The translations under genes and the position numbers were made by a program. 64,000 nt of DNA from Diplonema japonicum (lineage: Eukaryota > Euglenozoa > Diplonemea > Diplonemida > Diplonemidae). Under the pieces are notes generated by a model. That model had not been told where the DNA came from. It did not search any database and was given only the letters and a program-made list of their open reading frames with translations. The DNA lies in assembly GCA_964019335.1 (NCBI GenBank), contig OZ025693.1:248001-312000 (forward strand), read 5' to 3'. Positions 63,988-64,000 of this stretch are shown here, piece by piece (position 1 is the stretch's first letter; every line of letters begins with the position of its first letter).

Positions 63988-64000
63988 ATGCAATATGTCC

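Noticed and set aside
1-64000. tRNA, rRNA or spliced-leader RNA genes
   Set aside because: I scanned for T-arm-like GGTTCRA segments and long RNA-like islands on both strands and found none that folded as a tRNA or resembled rRNA; a computational scan would be more sensitive.

Overview
The window is nuclear DNA of a unicellular eukaryote. Genes carry short GT-AG introns, and the products are eukaryotic: VPS13, canonical poly(A) polymerase, ADAT1, a soluble-type adenylyl cyclase and a TTC39-family protein. Introns and intergenic DNA are saturated with A/T and G/C homopolymers. Every gene I could support lies on the minus strand across all 64 kb; the only plus-strand coding remnant is inside a transposable element. 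Several ATGs are preceded by a polypyrimidine tract ending in AG. Long one-way gene arrays plus such sites suggest spliced-leader trans-splicing, as in Euglenozoa (a diplonemid would fit, given the cis introns) or in dinoflagellate/perkinsid relatives. That placement is inference; no spliced-leader gene is present to confirm it.

Layout, low to high coordinate: a DUF2045/KIAA0930-like protein with a C-terminal PH domain (0.9-2.4 kb); a giant riboflavin-biosynthesis fusion (4.1-8.3 kb); an ENTH/tepsin-like protein, an FSH-type serine hydrolase and a hot-dog thioesterase (8.4-10.7 kb); a secreted or luminal membrane protein with MORN-like repeats (10.8-12.9 kb); a PPR-like protein, a WW-like charged protein, a four-exon multi-CxxC protein and a tentative two-exon gene (12.9-16.8 kb); PDZ-TTC39 (17-19 kb); a 1590-residue ADCY10-type cyclase (19.3-24.1 kb); an EKIVEVP-repeat (alveolin/epiplastin-like) protein (24.2-25.1 kb); phosphoglucomutase, transketolase and poly(A) polymerase (26-33 kb); two identical papain-family proteases flanking ADAT1 and a transposon (33.6-39.1 kb); a pepsin-family protease (39.4-40.6 kb); a 3900-residue VPS13 with two DysF domains (40.8-52.5 kb); and three tandem copies of a secreted permuted-papain-like hydrolase, two of them separated by a degenerate piggyBac element (53.8-64 kb).

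The standout is the gene at 4.1-8.3 kb. It joins DHBP synthase (RibB), GTP cyclohydrolase II (RibA) and five successive lumazine synthase domains in one 1366-residue chain. Lumazine synthase normally assembles from pentamers of identical subunits, so this chain looks like a covalently linked pentamer with two upstream pathway enzymes attached. Only repeats 2 and 3 keep the catalytic histidine.

The right half is rich in secreted or lysosomal digestive enzymes (two cysteine proteases, one aspartic protease, three papain-like hydrolases) around a lipid-transfer VPS13, consistent with a phagotrophic or osmotrophic life style. Recent duplication, gene conversion and transposon insertion are all visible there.
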